Source: Pseudomonas sp. S30 (GTDB taxonomy: Bacteria; Pseudomonadota; Gammaproteobacteria; Pseudomonadales; Pseudomonadaceae). From it: 64,000 bases of DNA. The DNA lies in contig NZ_JACVTO010000004.1 of the NCBI RefSeq assembly GCF_016518545.1, positions 62,001-126,000 of the forward strand. Reading direction: 5' to 3'. Positions 9,807-19,267 of this stretch are shown here, in pieces. Under the pieces are notes generated by a model, which saw only the letters and a list, made by a program, of their open reading frames with translations, was not told the origin of the DNA and did not search any database. The position numbers and the translations under genes are program-made. Each line of letters starts with the position of its first letter. The first letter of the stretch is position 1.

Positions 9807-10625
9807 TTGAACGTATCGACTGCGCAACGTGCCGCTCCGTTGGTCGACCCGGCACCAGTGGTGATGGACTGCAAGCTGGACAAGATCTTCTACGGCAATT
9901 TCATGGCCGTGCGTGACAGCCATGTGCCGATCGAGAAGAACAAGATCACCGGATTCATCGGCCCCTCCGGCTGCGGCAAGAGCACCGTGCTGCGCAGCCT
10001 GAACCGCATGAACGACCTGGTCAAAGGCTTCCGGTTCGAAGGCCACGTGCATTTCCTCGGCCAGGACGTCTACGGCAAGGGCGTCGACCCGGTGGTGGTG
10101 CGCCGCTACATCGGCATGGTGTTCCAGCAACCCAACCCGTTCTCCATGAGCATCTTCGACAACGTCGCCTTCGGCCTGCGCCTGAACCGCTACAAAGGTG
10201 ACATCGGCGACCGTGTCAAGCATGCCCTGCAGGGCGCCGCCCTGTGGGACGAGGTCAAGGACAAGCTCAAGGTCAGCGGCCTGTCCCTGTCCGGCGGCCA
10301 GCAGCAGCGCCTGTGCATCGCCCGTGCCATCGCCACCGAGCCGGAAGTGCTGTTGCTCGACGAGCCCTGCTCGGCCCTGGACCCGATCGCCACCCGTCGC
10401 GTGGAGGAGTTGATGGTCGAACTGAAGAAGGACTACACCATTGCGCTGGTGACCCACAACATGCAGCAGGCCATCCGCGTCGCCGACACCACGGCATTCT
10501 TCTCGGTGGACATTTCCCAGGGCACGCGTACCGGTTACTTGGTGGAGATGGGCCCGACCACCGAGATCTTCCAGAATCCGCGCGAACAACTGACCAGTGA
10601 CTACATCAGCGGCAAGTTCAGCTGA
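9807..10625 (+). CDS. pstB: Phosphate ABC transporter ATP-binding protein PstB
   Basis: The 272-residue ATPase drives phosphate import. It has Walker [10 protein letters not shown] (about residues 52-60), the Q-loop in FQQPNPF, signature LSGGQQQR, Walker B VLLLDEP and the H-loop in VTHNMQQA. The start is not an ATG: the TTG at 9807 is chosen because GGGAG lies eight bases upstream. Another in-frame TTG at 9786 overlaps the pstA stop but has no ribosome site. No phoU, phoB or phoR follows. This resembles the second, partial pst set known in P. putida, so PhoU-dependent signalling would need a distant locus. Confidence 0.94.
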   Translation: MNVSTAQRAAPLVDPAPVVMDCKLDKIFYGNFMAVRDSHVPIEKNKITGFIGPSGCGKSTVLRSLNRMNDLVKGFRFEGHVHFLGQDVYGKGVDPVVVRRYIGMVFQQPNPFSMSIFDNVAFGLRLNRYKGDIGDRVKHALQGAALWDEVKDKLKVSGLSLSGGQQQRLCIARAIATEPEVLLLDEPCSALDPIATRRVEELMVELKKDYTIALVTHNMQQAIRVADTTAFFSVDISQGTRTGYLVEMGPTTEIFQNPREQLTSDYISGKFS

Positions 10626-10719
10626 GCGCCACAGGCTTCCGAGCGGTCGAGCGGTCCCAGGCCAGGAAGGCCTCGGCGACCCTTGGCCGTGTTTCCATTC
10701 GTGTTTTCAGAGATTGCCT

Positions 10720-11418
10720 ATGCCTGCGACACGTCGTCTAGACCTCAGCGCCGTCGAGCGTGCCCTGCGGGAGGTGCAGGGCCGTTTCGCCGCGCTGAGC
10801 CGCCACTTCACCGAGCCGCGCGATCCGTTCACCGACGAAGTGCTGCACAATGTACTTGAAGGCTACGCGCTGATTGACGAGTATGTCGCGCGGGGCGTGG
10901 ACCTGTTCGATCTGCAACAGGTGAACCTGATGCTGGAGATCAACGCTACCGTGCTGTGCGGTACCGATCCGGCCCGGCGCCGGGAGTTCGCCCAGCACCT
11001 GGTCGCCACCGAGGAGCAGTTCTTCAACAATGTCGAAGGTGGCATCAAGGATCTGTACAACTGGTATTGCTCGTACCGCAGCGATTCGGTGTGGAAGCGA
11101 GCAGCAGGTGTCTACGTGCGCATACTGAGCAAGCCGCAATTGTTCATCGAAGGCAACAACCGGACCGGTTCGCTGATCGTCAGCTACCTGCTGATGCGTG
11201 CTGGCCTGCCGCCTTTCGTGCTCACGCTGGACAATGCCGAAGGCTACTTCAACCCGTCGTCGGTCATCCGCAACTCTGCCAAGCATGGTGTGAAAGCCTT
11301 GTACGAACTGCCCAAGATCAAGAAGAAGTACGCGGCCTTCCTCGAAGCCCAGGCGCCGGCACCGGATGCCTTCTTCCTGCGCAGTGCCTCGCCTCGACTG
11401 TCCGGGGAGGTACGCTGA
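10720..11418 (+). CDS. Degenerate Fic-fold protein (catalytic His replaced)
   Basis: The 232-residue protein aligns with the Fic core. The stretch QLFIEGNNRTGS (residues 140-151) followed by LIVSYLLMRAGLPPFVL matches the HPFxDGNGRxxR motif and next helix of Fic AMP-transferases. The motif His is Gln, the Pro is Leu, GNGR is GNNR and the last Arg is Ser. Since the His is the usual catalytic base, classical AMP transfer is doubtful; a binding or regulatory role or a different chemistry is possible. The Met at 10720 begins the conserved part. It lies 94 bases after pstB and overlaps the HAD gene, so the two products are probably made together. Confidence 0.65.
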   Translation: MPATRRLDLSAVERALREVQGRFAALSRHFTEPRDPFTDEVLHNVLEGYALIDEYVARGVDLFDLQQVNLMLEINATVLCGTDPARRREFAQHLVATEEQFFNNVEGGIKDLYNWYCSYRSDSVWKRAAGVYVRILSKPQLFIEGNNRTGSLIVSYLLMRAGLPPFVLTLDNAEGYFNPSSVIRNSAKHGVKALYELPKIKKKYAAFLEAQAPAPDAFFLRSASPRLSGEVR

Positions 11419-12026
11419 TGAACCGCGCTTCGCGCTTGGACCAGTGGCGCAGTAGCGGACGACGTGCCTGTCAGGGCGTCACCCGGCTGTTGAGCCGTCC
11501 CCAGGTACGCATTTCCTTCGATATCGACGACACCCTGGCCTGCCTGCCCGACCACAGCCCGGCCGAGCTGAGCAACTTGCCCACCTGGGTGCACCGCTGG
11601 CTGGGCGAGCCGCTGCGCCGCGGTACACGCGCGCTGATGCGCGACCTGCGCCGCCAAGGCTACAGCATCTGGATCTACACTTCGTCCGGACGCTCCCCGG
11701 CCTACATCCGTCGCTGGTTGCTGCTTTATGGCATCCGCGTCGACGGCGTGGTCAACAGCGACCGTCACCAGCAGGTGCTGGCCGCCAGGGGGCTGGAAAA
11801 AGGCCCGTCCAAGCTGCCGTCGGCCTTCGACATCGACCTGCACGTCGACGATTCCGAGGGCGTAGGCATCGAAGGCGACGACCATGGCTTCCGGGTCGTG
11901 GTGGTGTGTCCGAAAGATGGCGACTGGACCCGTAAAGTCAAGACCGCCGCTGCCGCCGTCCAGGCCCAGCTGGCCTGGCAGCAGCCGTCGAGGCACCGCG
12001 CGCCGGCGTCGGCACTGCTGTCCTGA
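11418..12026 (+). CDS. HAD-superfamily phosphatase
   Basis: The 202-residue protein carries the HAD motifs in order: FDIDDTLA with nucleophile Asp35 and acid Asp37 (I), IYTSSGRS (II), Lys in EKGPSK (III) and HVDDSEGV (IV). It probably removes phosphate from a small molecule or protein; the substrate is unknown. The start shares a TGATG with the Fic-like gene stop, and GGGGAGG lies seven bases before it, a strong site for coupled translation. The tight pairing with a Fic-fold protein is the main clue to function. Confidence 0.75.
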   Translation: MNRASRLDQWRSSGRRACQGVTRLLSRPQVRISFDIDDTLACLPDHSPAELSNLPTWVHRWLGEPLRRGTRALMRDLRRQGYSIWIYTSSGRSPAYIRRWLLLYGIRVDGVVNSDRHQQVLAARGLEKGPSKLPSAFDIDLHVDDSEGVGIEGDDHGFRVVVVCPKDGDWTRKVKTAAAAVQAQLAWQQPSRHRAPASALLS

Positions 12027-12034
12027 GAGCCGCT

Positions 12035-13171
12035 TCAGTGTCGCCTGGAGCGCGCGCAGGCCAGGGCGGCCAGGGTGATCGCCACGGCGGCACCCGCGTA
12101 GGCCCATAACGCCGGCACCCTGGGCAGCAGCACGCCGGCGAGCATCGGCCCGAGGCCGGCACCGATGTCGCGCCACACCGCGTTGCCGGCCAGCGCCTGG
12201 ATCCGCTGCTGCGGGTTGCGCCGCGCCACCAGGGTGACCACCAGCGGCAGTTGCAGCGCGCGCAACAACAGCACGAAAAAGGCGCCGACGAACAGCCACT
12301 GGCTGGCGAACACCAGCAGCGCCAGCGCCGTGGCCAGTGACAACATGACCAGCATGCGCAGTGCGCCGAAACGCTCGGCCAGCCGCCCTCCCAAGGGACT
12401 GAAGAGCATTTCGCTCAGGTAGCGCACGGCCATCAATCCCCCTGCGGCCAGCACACCCGATTCGCCAAGATGGACCTGGGCGTAGAGCGACAACCCGAAG
12501 ATGAACAGGCCATCGAGCGTCACCCCTTCGATGAACGACCATGTCGCGATGCTATCGGGCAGCTTCAGGCGGCGTCCGCCAGGACCGCCGATCTCATGGC
12601 CTTCAGCGGGCAAGGCGCGGGCCCGCCACAGGCCCAGCAGCGCACTGGCGCACAGGATCAGGAACACGCTGCGCGGACCGTAGGTCTGGGCCATCACCGC
12701 ACCCAGCGGCAGCGCCAGCATGGGCCCAATGGACAGCGTCGCTCGCGATCGACCGGCTCGCCGGGCGGCCCCCTGGGCCTCGGCGGTCGCCAGGGTCTGC
12801 GTGCTCAGGTTGAAGGTGGCGAAACACAGTCCCCAGATCAGCCGCAGCACCAGCAGCCCGGCGAAGCCCGAAAGGGTCGCGCTGCCCAGCGCCGACCCTG
12901 CAGCGCCCAGCGCCGCCAGGCTGCAGGCCGCGCGATCGCCCTGGCGGGCATAGAAGCGTACCACCCAGCCATAGCCGACGATGCGCACCAGGCGATTGGC
13001 CGCCAGGAGCACGCCTGCCTGGGCCAGGGTGACACCGAAATCAGCCGCATACATGGGCAGCAGCAAATACAGCAATACGTCGCTGGGCAGGCACAGTCCC
13101 AGAACCTGGGCCGCATTGCGCGAATCCCGATCGGCGCGCTGAGTGGACGACAAGCTAGCGGCAGACGACAT
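12035..13171 (-). CDS. MFS transporter
   Basis: The 378-residue membrane protein has about twelve hydrophobic segments in two halves and a cytoplasmic mid-loop (about residues 185-205). The loop after helix 2 (RFYARQGDRA) is a weak version of the MFS motif A, and GRLAERFGALR repeats it in the second half. The size and lack of soluble domains suggest a drug or metabolite exporter of the general MFS_1 type. The gene is convergent with the HAD gene, only eight bases away, with no terminator visible between them. Substrate unknown. Confidence 0.75.
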   Translation of the reverse strand: MSSAASLSSTQRADRDSRNAAQVLGLCLPSDVLLYLLLPMYAADFGVTLAQAGVLLAANRLVRIVGYGWVVRFYARQGDRAACSLAALGAAGSALGSATLSGFAGLLVLRLIWGLCFATFNLSTQTLATAEAQGAARRAGRSRATLSIGPMLALPLGAVMAQTYGPRSVFLILCASALLGLWRARALPAEGHEIGGPGGRRLKLPDSIATWSFIEGVTLDGLFIFGLSLYAQVHLGESGVLAAGGLMAVRYLSEMLFSPLGGRLAERFGALRMLVMLSLATALALLVFASQWLFVGAFFVLLLRALQLPLVVTLVARRNPQQRIQALAGNAVWRDIGAGLGPMLAGVLLPRVPALWAYAGAAVAITLAALACARSRRH

Positions 13172-13235
13172 GACAATCTCATGACAGAAGGAAGGCCAGC
13201 ATAGCCGATCGCAGCCGAGCTGGCATCGATGCCCC

Positions 13236-13727
13236 TCAGATCAGCAGGTAGTCGCTGCGCTGCACGATCGGGCGATGCGGGCCCTGTACCAGATGCACAT
13301 AGCGTCCTTCCACCTGATCCACTGGCAGGCAGTCATCCACGTCGAGCACCGCGTCGGTGTGCGCCTGGGACCACCCTCGAGTCATCTGCCGCTTACCCGT
13401 TGCCTTGGCTGCGGCCTTGTCGCGCGCGGTCACCAGCAGGTAGCGGTGCGCCTCGCCGAACACGCCTGGCTCATAGCCGCCCAGATTGATGAAGAACAGC
13501 TTCATGGCGTCCGGTCCCGGTGCTGCCTGGCTCAGCTCGACGCGATAGCCGTCGATGCCGTCGACTTCCAGCCAGGAGTCGACATGCAACCCCCTGGCGC
13601 TACCGAACCACGCTTCACGCAATTGCCCGTAAGTGTCGGACAAGGACGCGGCATGGGCGAAGACCACATCGTGGACTTCGATATTGGCGCGGGGATGGCG
13701 TCCCCCCAGCATGACGATGAACAGCAT
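13236..13727 (-). CDS. DUF1543 domain protein
   Basis: The 163-residue soluble protein begins MLFIVMLGGRHPRANIEVHD, the typical opening of DUF1543, and contains two similar halves (the second near MKLFFINLGGYEPGVFGEAH). No catalytic motif is recognised. It lies 12 bases after the stop of the histidine kinase gene on the same strand, so it may be co-transcribed with it. Function unknown. Confidence 0.7.
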   Translation of the reverse strand: MLFIVMLGGRHPRANIEVHDVVFAHAASLSDTYGQLREAWFGSARGLHVDSWLEVDGIDGYRVELSQAAPGPDAMKLFFINLGGYEPGVFGEAHRYLLVTARDKAAAKATGKRQMTRGWSQAHTDAVLDVDDCLPVDQVEGRYVHLVQGPHRPIVQRSDYLLI

Positions 13728-13739
13728 GGGTATCTCCTG

Positions 13740-15695
13740 TCACAGCCGTGCGACTGGTCGGTCGAGCAAGCGCCCGACGTTGGCCTGCAACTGCTGGAGG
13801 GTGAAGGGTTTCGCCAGATGGGCGACCCGCTCGGGAAACTGACTCACCACCTCGGCGGCATCGATGAAGCCTGAGACGAACAGCACTCGCATCCGTGGGT
13901 GCAGGGCACGCCCCTGCGCCGCGACTGCATCGCCGCGTAGAGGTCCGTGCAAAATCAGGTCGGTGACCAGCAAGTGAAGGTCGGCACGTTCGGCCATCTG
14001 CGCCAGTGCCTGCTCGGCCGTGGCCGCTTCGGTGACTTGCAGACCCATGTCGCGCAACACCTCGACCAGCAATTCACGCACGGCTGCCTCGTCGTCCAGC
14101 ACCAGTGCCCAGCCGTTCAGCCGCGCAGCGGTGTCGATCAGGAGGTCGCCATCGTCGCTTGCGGCTGGCACCGACGCATCGGCATGCACCGGTAGAAACA
14201 GGCTCACGCGGGTACCTTGCCCCAGCTTCGACTCGATACGCGCGGTGCCCCCGGCCTGGAGGGCGAAGTCCCTGACCATCGACAGTCCCAGGCCAGTGCC
14301 GGAACCCAAGGGTTTTGTGGTGAAAAATGGCTCGAAAGCTTTTTCGGCCACGCTATCGGGCATGCCCGTGCCGGTGTCGCTGACGCGCACGTGCACATAC
14401 TCGCCGGCCCTAAGCTGCGTATCGGCTTGCCGCTCGCCCACTGACGCCGACAGTACTTCGATCAGCAACCGACCGCCCTGGGGCATGGCATCGCGGGCGT
14501 TCAGGCACAGGTTCATCACTGCACTCTCGAGTTGGTGGACATCGCAATAGCACAGCACGCGGCTGGCGCTGGCCAGCACGTCGAAGTCGATCTGCGGGGT
14601 AAGGGTTCGGCCGATCAGGTCCTTCATATCGTCGATCAACAGCCCGGCATCCACCGCTTCGCTGGCCGGGGGCTGGCGTCTGGCGTAGGCGAGCAGTCGC
14701 TGGGTCAGCGAACTGGCGCGACGCGTCGCCGTTCTGGCAAGCGCCACATAGCGCTGCAGCTCGCCGTGGCGGCCTTGTGCCAGGCGTTTGTCGATCATGT
14801 CCTGGGTATTGGTGATCACGGTCAGCAAGTTGTTGAAATCGTGGGCCAGCCCGCTGGTCAATTGGCCAAGCGCCTGCATTTTCTGACTTTGCTGCAATTG
14901 TGAGCTGACCTGCTCGAACGCTTGCTGGCGCTCCCGGAGCTGGGTCACATCCCGCGCAATAGCGGTGTAGCGACCAGGGCGCCCGGCGATCCGCCAGTTC
15001 AGCCACAGGGGTTGGCCGTCGCTGCGCACGCTTTGCGTGTCGAGTTCCGCCACCGGACGGTCGTTCAGGCTGCGCAGGGCATCGACGATTTGCGAGGGCG
15101 AAATCAGGCTATCGAACGCGCCCTCGCGCAGCTGCTGGTCGCTCCAGCCGGTCTGCCGCTCCCAGGCCGGGTTCATCGTCAGCAAGCCACCTTCATCCGA
15201 CAAGGTGCAGATGAGGTCCGGCGAGAGGTTCCAGAGGCTGTCGCGCTCGTCCTTGCGGCGCTGCGCTTGCGAAATCAGGCTCAGGTTCGCCTGTCCCAGC
15301 GCATTCAGGCTGCGACGCAGCAGGGCACAGACCAGTGCCATGATGAAGGTCACCACGCCAAAGCTCGCACTGTTGGCCCACGACCCCCAGTCGGCGGTGA
15401 AACCCAGTGGTCCGATGAAGAAATACTGGGCCGCGAATACGGCCAGGGTGCAGCCCAAGGCTGACGGACCGATGCCGAACCAGAACCCGATCAGCATCAG
15501 CCCAGGAATGAAGAACAGGTAGGGAAGGGCGGTCGCCGGCATCTGCGCCCGGCCGATGCAGCACAAGGCAACGATCACGATGGCGCCCAGGTAGCGGCTC
15601 GCATCATGCCAGCGCGCGCGCTCCCAGCGCTTGACCAGGCGGACGGTCCATCCTTTGTAACAGGCCAAATAGCCCTCCGACTCACAAGTGTTCAA
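13740..15695 (-). CDS. Hybrid sensor histidine kinase with receiver domain
   Basis: The protein of about 650 residues has a short N-terminal set of membrane helices (about residues 35-130, DUF4118-like), a PAS domain (about 150-260), a HisKA domain with GLAHDFNNLL (phospho-His285), an HATPase domain with NLCLNARDAM, DTGTGMP and GTGLGLSMV, and a C-terminal receiver with Asp579 (LLVTDLIL) and Lys in LAKPF. It is likely to phosphorylate its own receiver; the output partner is not next to it. The sensed signal is unknown. No ATG start is present: TTG at 15695 gives the longest form, but TTG at 15668 has GGAGG five bases upstream and may be the true start. Confidence 0.85.
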   Translation of the reverse strand: MNTCESEGYLACYKGWTVRLVKRWERARWHDASRYLGAIVIVALCCIGRAQMPATALPYLFFIPGLMLIGFWFGIGPSALGCTLAVFAAQYFFIGPLGFTADWGSWANSASFGVVTFIMALVCALLRRSLNALGQANLSLISQAQRRKDERDSLWNLSPDLICTLSDEGGLLTMNPAWERQTGWSDQQLREGAFDSLISPSQIVDALRSLNDRPVAELDTQSVRSDGQPLWLNWRIAGRPGRYTAIARDVTQLRERQQAFEQVSSQLQQSQKMQALGQLTSGLAHDFNNLLTVITNTQDMIDKRLAQGRHGELQRYVALARTATRRASSLTQRLLAYARRQPPASEAVDAGLLIDDMKDLIGRTLTPQIDFDVLASASRVLCYCDVHQLESAVMNLCLNARDAMPQGGRLLIEVLSASVGERQADTQLRAGEYVHVRVSDTGTGMPDSVAEKAFEPFFTTKPLGSGTGLGLSMVRDFALQAGGTARIESKLGQGTRVSLFLPVHADASVPAASDDGDLLIDTAARLNGWALVLDDEAAVRELLVEVLRDMGLQVTEAATAEQALAQMAERADLHLLVTDLILHGPLRGDAVAAQGRALHPRMRVLFVSGFIDAAEVVSQFPERVAHLAKPFTLQQLQANVGRLLDRPVARL

Positions 15696-15905
15696 TCAAT
15701 CGGCTCGTTGGCCGACAACCTGACTACACCTTAAACACGGTGTTTCCCGGCGGACAAATAGGCTATTCGCCCTCCGCGGTCCAATAGATTTTATTGCTCC
15801 CCCCGACCAAGGCTGGTCACTGCGCATGAGTGTATTGTTTGTCTAAGCTGGCTAAATGCCGCTATTGAGGTCGGTCATTGTTTCATCAGGTTATCAGGAG
15901 GTGCC

Positions 15906-17696
15906 ATGGGAGTTTCCACAATCGCGCAGAATGAGCGTCTGCGATTGGTCGAGGTCGACCGGCTCACATCGGCGATCGCGAATGGGTCCGATCCTGTGCT
16001 CAACAGTGTGGTGTCCATGCTCTGCGGCTACTTTCAGGTGCCGACGGCACTGGTCAGCATCATCGATCGCGACTATCAGGTGTTCAAGGCGCGTATCGGT
16101 ATGGAAGGTGACCGAACGCCACGCGAGTGGTCATTCTGTGCCCATGAACTGCACCTGGACTCGATCCTCGAAGTCTGCGACACCCGGCAGGACTGGCGCT
16201 TCGCCGAGAACCCGCTTGTCACTGGCGAGCCTCATATTCGCTACTACGCCGGGGCGCCGCTGGTGGTGAGTCCCGGCCTGAGTCTGGGGCGCCTGTGCAT
16301 CATCGATCACCAGTCGCGCCCAGTGCTGGACACTCGGGAGCGAGCGCTGTTGGCCAATGCCGCGGACATCGTGGTAGCGCGGCTGAAGTCGATCCACCGG
16401 CAGCATTTCTACGACAGCATGACCGGGCTGCCGAACCGCAAGCGCTTCGAGGCAGACCTGCACGAGGGGCATGCCTTCGAGGGCCAGACGGCCGTATTCA
16501 TCGAGCCGATCGCCGCCTCGGCGATGGACGGCCTGGTCAAGACGCTGGGTGTCGAGTTCTTCGTGCAGTTCATGCTCGCGGTCAAGGAGGCGCTGCTGGC
16601 GGCGTTTCCCGCTGGCGCGCGACTGTACCGCACCGGAACCCTAAGCTTTCTCACGGTGATGGAGCACTGCGAACCGGCGTTGCTGCACGCGCGTCTGGAC
16701 ACTATCGTCGCGGCGTTGAGCCGGCCGCTGTATTGTGGGAACGTGCCGGTCTTCGCCGACGTAGGCATCAGCGTGCTGCAACTGGGCGTCGAAGCCGATG
16801 CTTCCATCGACCGACTGCGCCTGCTGGCCAGCATGACCGATGCGGCCCGTCGCAGCGAGCGCCGCTGGCTGGGTTACGATCCGCTGATCGACGCCCACCT
16901 GCGTCGTAGCACCACGCTGCTCAATGCCCTGGAGGGGGCGCTGATCGCCACCGACCAGCTGTGCCTGGTGTACCAGCCGCGAATCGACCTGAGCGTCAAC
17001 CGTTGCGTGGCTGTCGAGGCCCTGCTGCGCTGGACGCACCCCGCGCTCGGCCCGATCAGCCCGGCCGAGTTCATCCCGCTGGCCGAGACCACGGCGTCGA
17101 TCCGTGGCATCACCCGCTGGGTGATGCGCCATGCCTGCCAGCAACTCGCCGCCTGGCGCGCCGACGGGCTGGAGATGGTGGTTTCGCTGAACATTTCCGC
17201 CCTGGACCTGACCGACGGCCATCTGTTCGATGATCTCACCCGTGCACTGCGTGACCACGGCGTCGATCCCCGGCACCTGGAGCTGGAGTTCACCGAAAGC
17301 GTGCTGGTCACCGACTTCGACCTGGTGCAGGAGCAATTGCAGCGCTTTCGCAGCCTGGGCGTGGCCATCGGCATCGACGACTTCGGCAGCGGTTACAGCA
17401 ACTGGGTCTACCTGCGCAAGATCCCGGCCACCAGCGTCAAGCTCGACCGCTCGCTGCTGGCCAACCTGCAGCCGGGCAGCAACGAATGGCACATCATCCG
17501 CAACCTGGTCAGCCTGCTGCGCGACTTGCGCCTGACCGTCGTGGCCGAAGGCATCGAGACCGACCTGCATCACCACCTGCTCAGAGGATGGGGCTGCGAC
17601 CAAGGCCAGGGCTACTATTATGCCAAGCCCATGCCGGCCACGGACCTGGCCACCTGGCTGGTCAAGGGAGGCGGGCGTCCGACCACCGTTTTCTAG
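15906..17696 (+). CDS. GAF - degenerate GGDEF - EAL protein, probable c-di-GMP phosphodiesterase
   Basis: The 596-residue soluble protein has an N-terminal GAF domain (about 20-170) and a GGDEF-like region starting DSMTGLPNRKRF. In that region the active loop reads RTGTLSF instead of GGDEF, so cyclase activity is not expected. The C-terminal EAL domain (about 335-590) keeps the metal and catalytic residues: EALLRW, LNISA, ELEFTES, IDDFGSGYS, VKLDRS, VAEGIE and QGYYYAKP. It should hydrolyse c-di-GMP to pGpG. The next gene is a PAS-PAS chemoreceptor, which suggests a link to motility or biofilm dispersal. The start follows a CAGGAGGTGCC ribosome site. Confidence 0.9.
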   Translation: MGVSTIAQNERLRLVEVDRLTSAIANGSDPVLNSVVSMLCGYFQVPTALVSIIDRDYQVFKARIGMEGDRTPREWSFCAHELHLDSILEVCDTRQDWRFAENPLVTGEPHIRYYAGAPLVVSPGLSLGRLCIIDHQSRPVLDTRERALLANAADIVVARLKSIHRQHFYDSMTGLPNRKRFEADLHEGHAFEGQTAVFIEPIAASAMDGLVKTLGVEFFVQFMLAVKEALLAAFPAGARLYRTGTLSFLTVMEHCEPALLHARLDTIVAALSRPLYCGNVPVFADVGISVLQLGVEADASIDRLRLLASMTDAARRSERRWLGYDPLIDAHLRRSTTLLNALEGALIATDQLCLVYQPRIDLSVNRCVAVEALLRWTHPALGPISPAEFIPLAETTASIRGITRWVMRHACQQLAAWRADGLEMVVSLNISALDLTDGHLFDDLTRALRDHGVDPRHLELEFTESVLVTDFDLVQEQLQRFRSLGVAIGIDDFGSGYSNWVYLRKIPATSVKLDRSLLANLQPGSNEWHIIRNLVSLLRDLRLTVVAEGIETDLHHHLLRGWGCDQGQGYYYAKPMPATDLATWLVKGGGRPTTVF

Positions 17697-17728
17697 CGTT
17701 CATCGTGCCACCGACGTCCTCGACCATC

Positions 17729-17745
17729 GAAGGTCGAAGACCTTC
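17729..17745 (+). terminator. Short perfect hairpin after the EAL gene
   Basis: GAAGGTC-GAA-GACCTTC forms a 7-bp stem with a 3-base loop between the EAL and chemoreceptor genes. There is no T-run, so it could be a weak terminator or a protein-binding palindrome. Confidence 0.35.
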
Positions 17746-17782
17746 TGCAACTACGGTTACTGCCCACTGAAGGGATGCGAGA

Positions 17783-19117
17783 ATGTTCAACGCCAATCTG
17801 AAGAAAGAGATCGACCGGCTCAAGCTCGAAGTCGAGCAGTTGCGCAGTGCCGAGCGCAGCAGAAGCGAGCAGATGCTGGAGCTGACACTGAACCGCGAGC
17901 TGCAGATCACTGCCGCCAACGCCAACTTCGCACGCCTGGTCGGAGTCGAGGTTTCACGCCTGGTGGGCAGTTCCCTGGCCGGCATCACGCCCACCTATGT
18001 GAAGGAACTGCAGTGCTACAAGAACTTCATGGCAGCGGTGAGCAACGGCACCGGCGTCAGCGACGACTACCGCTACATCGCAGCCGACGGGCGCCTGGTG
18101 TGGATGCGCGCGGCCTTCTGTCCCATCAAGGGCAAAGATGGCACGGTAACGCATATGTCGGGCTACGGCATCGACGTCACTGCCGCGATCAACAAGGCCC
18201 GGGAGAATGATGAGTTCATCAGCGCGTTGTCGCGCTCTACCGCGGTGATCGAATTCGAACTCGATGGCACCGTCATCAATGCCAATCAGAATTTCCTCGA
18301 CACCGTCGGGTATACCCTGCCCGAGATCGTCGGCAGGCATCACAGCATGTTCTGCGACGCCGTCTACGGCAATTCACCTGCCTACCACCAATTGTGGCAG
18401 CGGCTCAACGAAGGCCAGTTCGTCGCCGACCGCTTCCGTCGCCTGGACAAGTCCGGGCGTGAGCTATGGCTGGAAGCCTCCTATAACCCGGTGCGTGACA
18501 CCCGTGGCCAGCTGTACAAGATCGTCAAGTTCGCCACCGACATCACCGATCAGGTGCACCACGAGATGGAGGTCAGCTCGGCGGCCGGGGTGGCGTACGA
18601 CGTATCGCGCAAGACCGACGATTCTGCCCGCCGGGGGGCCTCGGCGGTGACCGACACGGTGCAGACCATGAACCGTATCGTCAGCCAGGTCAGCAGTGCC
18701 TCGGCCGGCGTTGAAGCGCTGGGGCACCAGTCGCAGCTGATCACTTCCATCGTCTCGACCATTGGGGGAATCGCCCAGCAGACCAACCTGCTGGCGCTCA
18801 ACGCCGCCATCGAGGCCGCCCGCGCTGGCGATCAAGGCCGCGGTTTCGCCGTTGTCGCCGACGAGGTGAGGAAGTTGGCTGGACGCACCAGCGTCGCTAC
18901 CGAGGAAATCGTCGAAGTGGTGCAGAAGAACAACACCCTGGTGGAGGAGGCGGTGCTGAGCATGGGCGAGAGCAGAAAACAGGCGGAGATGGGTCTGTCC
19001 CTGGCGAGCCAGGCCGGCAAGGTGATCACCGAAATCCAGGAGGGCGCCCAGGAAGTGGTGACGGCGGTGGGACGCTTCGCCACGCATATTTCCGTCGATA
19101 CCGAGGTCAAGGCCTGA
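17783..19117 (+). CDS. Soluble PAS-PAS methyl-accepting chemotaxis protein (BdlA-like)
   Basis: The 444-residue protein has no membrane segment. A short N-terminal coiled coil (about 4-35) is followed by two PAS domains (about 25-135 and 145-255) and an MCP signalling domain (about 270-435) with the hairpin tip [18 protein letters not shown] and [15 protein letters not shown]. This layout is that of BdlA from P. aeruginosa, a cytoplasmic receptor that triggers biofilm dispersal, and of Aer-2-like sensors. No heme-binding residue can be assigned by eye. Its place directly after an EAL phosphodiesterase gene supports a c-di-GMP or dispersal role, but that is inference. Confidence 0.88.
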   Translation: MFNANLKKEIDRLKLEVEQLRSAERSRSEQMLELTLNRELQITAANANFARLVGVEVSRLVGSSLAGITPTYVKELQCYKNFMAAVSNGTGVSDDYRYIAADGRLVWMRAAFCPIKGKDGTVTHMSGYGIDVTAAINKARENDEFISALSRSTAVIEFELDGTVINANQNFLDTVGYTLPEIVGRHHSMFCDAVYGNSPAYHQLWQRLNEGQFVADRFRRLDKSGRELWLEASYNPVRDTRGQLYKIVKFATDITDQVHHEMEVSSAAGVAYDVSRKTDDSARRGASAVTDTVQTMNRIVSQVSSASAGVEALGHQSQLITSIVSTIGGIAQQTNLLALNAAIEAARAGDQGRGFAVVADEVRKLAGRTSVATEEIVEVVQKNNTLVEEAVLSMGESRKQAEMGLSLASQAGKVITEIQEGAQEVVTAVGRFATHISVDTEVKA

Positions 19118-19147
19118 GGCGTTCGGTGGCCGCGGGGACGCCTCAGG
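19113..19147 (+). terminator. Inverted repeat overlapping the chemoreceptor stop
   Basis: CCTGAGGCG at 19113-19121 pairs with CGCCTCAGG at 19139-19147 around a 17-base loop. It spans the stop codon and lacks a T-run. It may act as a terminator or RNA stabiliser. Confidence 0.4.
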
Positions 19148-19267
19148 CGTGTGCGGTCGCCCGGGGATCCAAAAGGCTGCCCTGGCCAGCGTCACGCCGC
19201 TTGAACTTTCATTCCAAGGACTTTCTCGAACCTTCAGACTCCCTCTTCTGAACAGCGAGACGGCCCC

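Noticed and set aside
10597-10719. Upstream extension of the Fic-like protein by 41 codons
   Set aside because: The extra residues overlap the pstB end and show no conserved pattern; the Met at 10720 begins the recognisable part.
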